In this document: one piece after another, positions 61,467 to 61,556 of the stretch
How the letters are laid out: each line of letters begins with the position of its first letter
Numbering within the stretch: the stretch's first letter is position 1
Assembly: GCA_022340665.1 (NCBI GenBank)
Contig: JAJDNM010000027.1
Location: forward strand, 1-61,556
Direction: 5' to 3'
DNA: 61,556 nucleotides
Origin: Acidobacteriota bacterium
GTDB taxonomy: Bacteria; Acidobacteriota; Thermoanaerobaculia; Thermoanaerobaculales; Sulfomarinibacteraceae
Notes under the pieces: model-generated
Databases searched by the model: none
The model's input: only the letters and a program-made list of their open reading frames with translations
Told to the model about the DNA's origin: nothing
Position numbers and translations under genes: made by a program

Positions 61467-61556
61467 TTACACCTCCTTGCGCCCAACGGTCTGTGCGGTG
61501 CCGTCGGGCCACCTGTCACCCGTCTGCAGGCGCAAGTTCGATGCCAGCTTTTATCG

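Noticed and set aside
61467-61556. Start of another gene at the right edge
   Set aside because: The last 90 bases show no domain-bearing frame and no ribosome site except that of the 75-aa gene, so nothing can be supported.

Overview
The window is about 61.6 kb of high-GC bacterial chromosome with 48 supportable protein genes, one of them cut by the left edge. It has no rRNA, complete tRNA, CRISPR array, transposase or phage gene. The protein families fit a Gram-negative, respiring heterotroph: an RND pump with an outer-membrane factor, a TonB receptor, cbb3-oxidase assembly factors, a futalosine-pathway menaquinone enzyme, a tetraheme cytochrome, and a Ser/Thr kinase carrying TolB/PD40 beta-propeller repeats. 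That last type, with the S9 peptidase and the many translationally coupled operons, made me think of Acidobacteriota (for example Thermoanaerobaculia-like lineages). This placement is an inference from gene style and was not tested.

Layout, left to right. (1) 1-5.7 kb: truncated esterase, ccoI-ccoS, queA and a YraN-family gene. (2) 5.7-12.4 kb: coupled tetR-tolC-adaptor-permease RND efflux operon with its own promoter and twin operators. (3) 12.5-18.6 kb: MFS carrier, mqnD, pgi, a GCS2-type glutamate-cysteine ligase and a tetraheme cytochrome. (4) 18.8-24.1 kb: tdk, an RsbU-type phosphatase and a Ser/Thr kinase in one run. (5) 24.2-29.0 kb: 2-oxo acid dehydrogenase operon (E1 alpha, E1 beta, E2, E3). 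A lipoate ligase sits 8 kb away. (6) 29.1-36.6 kb: seven coupled genes behind a clear sigma-70 promoter and a perfect 20-bp palindromic operator. They encode a TetR, a SulP anion transporter with a heme-c-like insertion, a cytidylate-kinase/BON/receiver fusion, a dCache histidine kinase, a receiver, a degenerate kinase and a second receiver. This is my main candidate for an undescribed system. (7) 36.7-42.3 kb: lipoate ligase, DUF2007 protein, DPP-IV-like peptidase, PhzF, methyltransferase and flavin-binding protein. (8) 42.4-49.1 kb: TonB receptor and a three-gene glycan operon that includes a PIG-L deacetylase/GT2 fusion. (9) 49.4-56.7 kb: POT transporter with a large loop insertion, HdeD protein with a LEA-like tail, two L,D-transpeptidases, an ankyrin protein and a KAS III enzyme. 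(10) 57-61.5 kb: O-antigen-ligase-like polymerase, a secreted cysteine protein, a membrane-anchored reductive-dehalogenase-like protein and a small cysteine protein.

The second major observation is non-coding. About a dozen intergenic spacers hold large imperfect inverted repeats whose arms are tandem 7-8-mers around a G/C-run core. The unit sequence differs from site to site (GATGCTC, TTCCGAA, AACTCAA, GCTTGAG, TTGCCGTC, CACAGAG types), but the arms of each better-preserved copy still complement each other. They lie mainly at gene 3' ends or between convergent genes, and in two places they have become the last codons of a gene.
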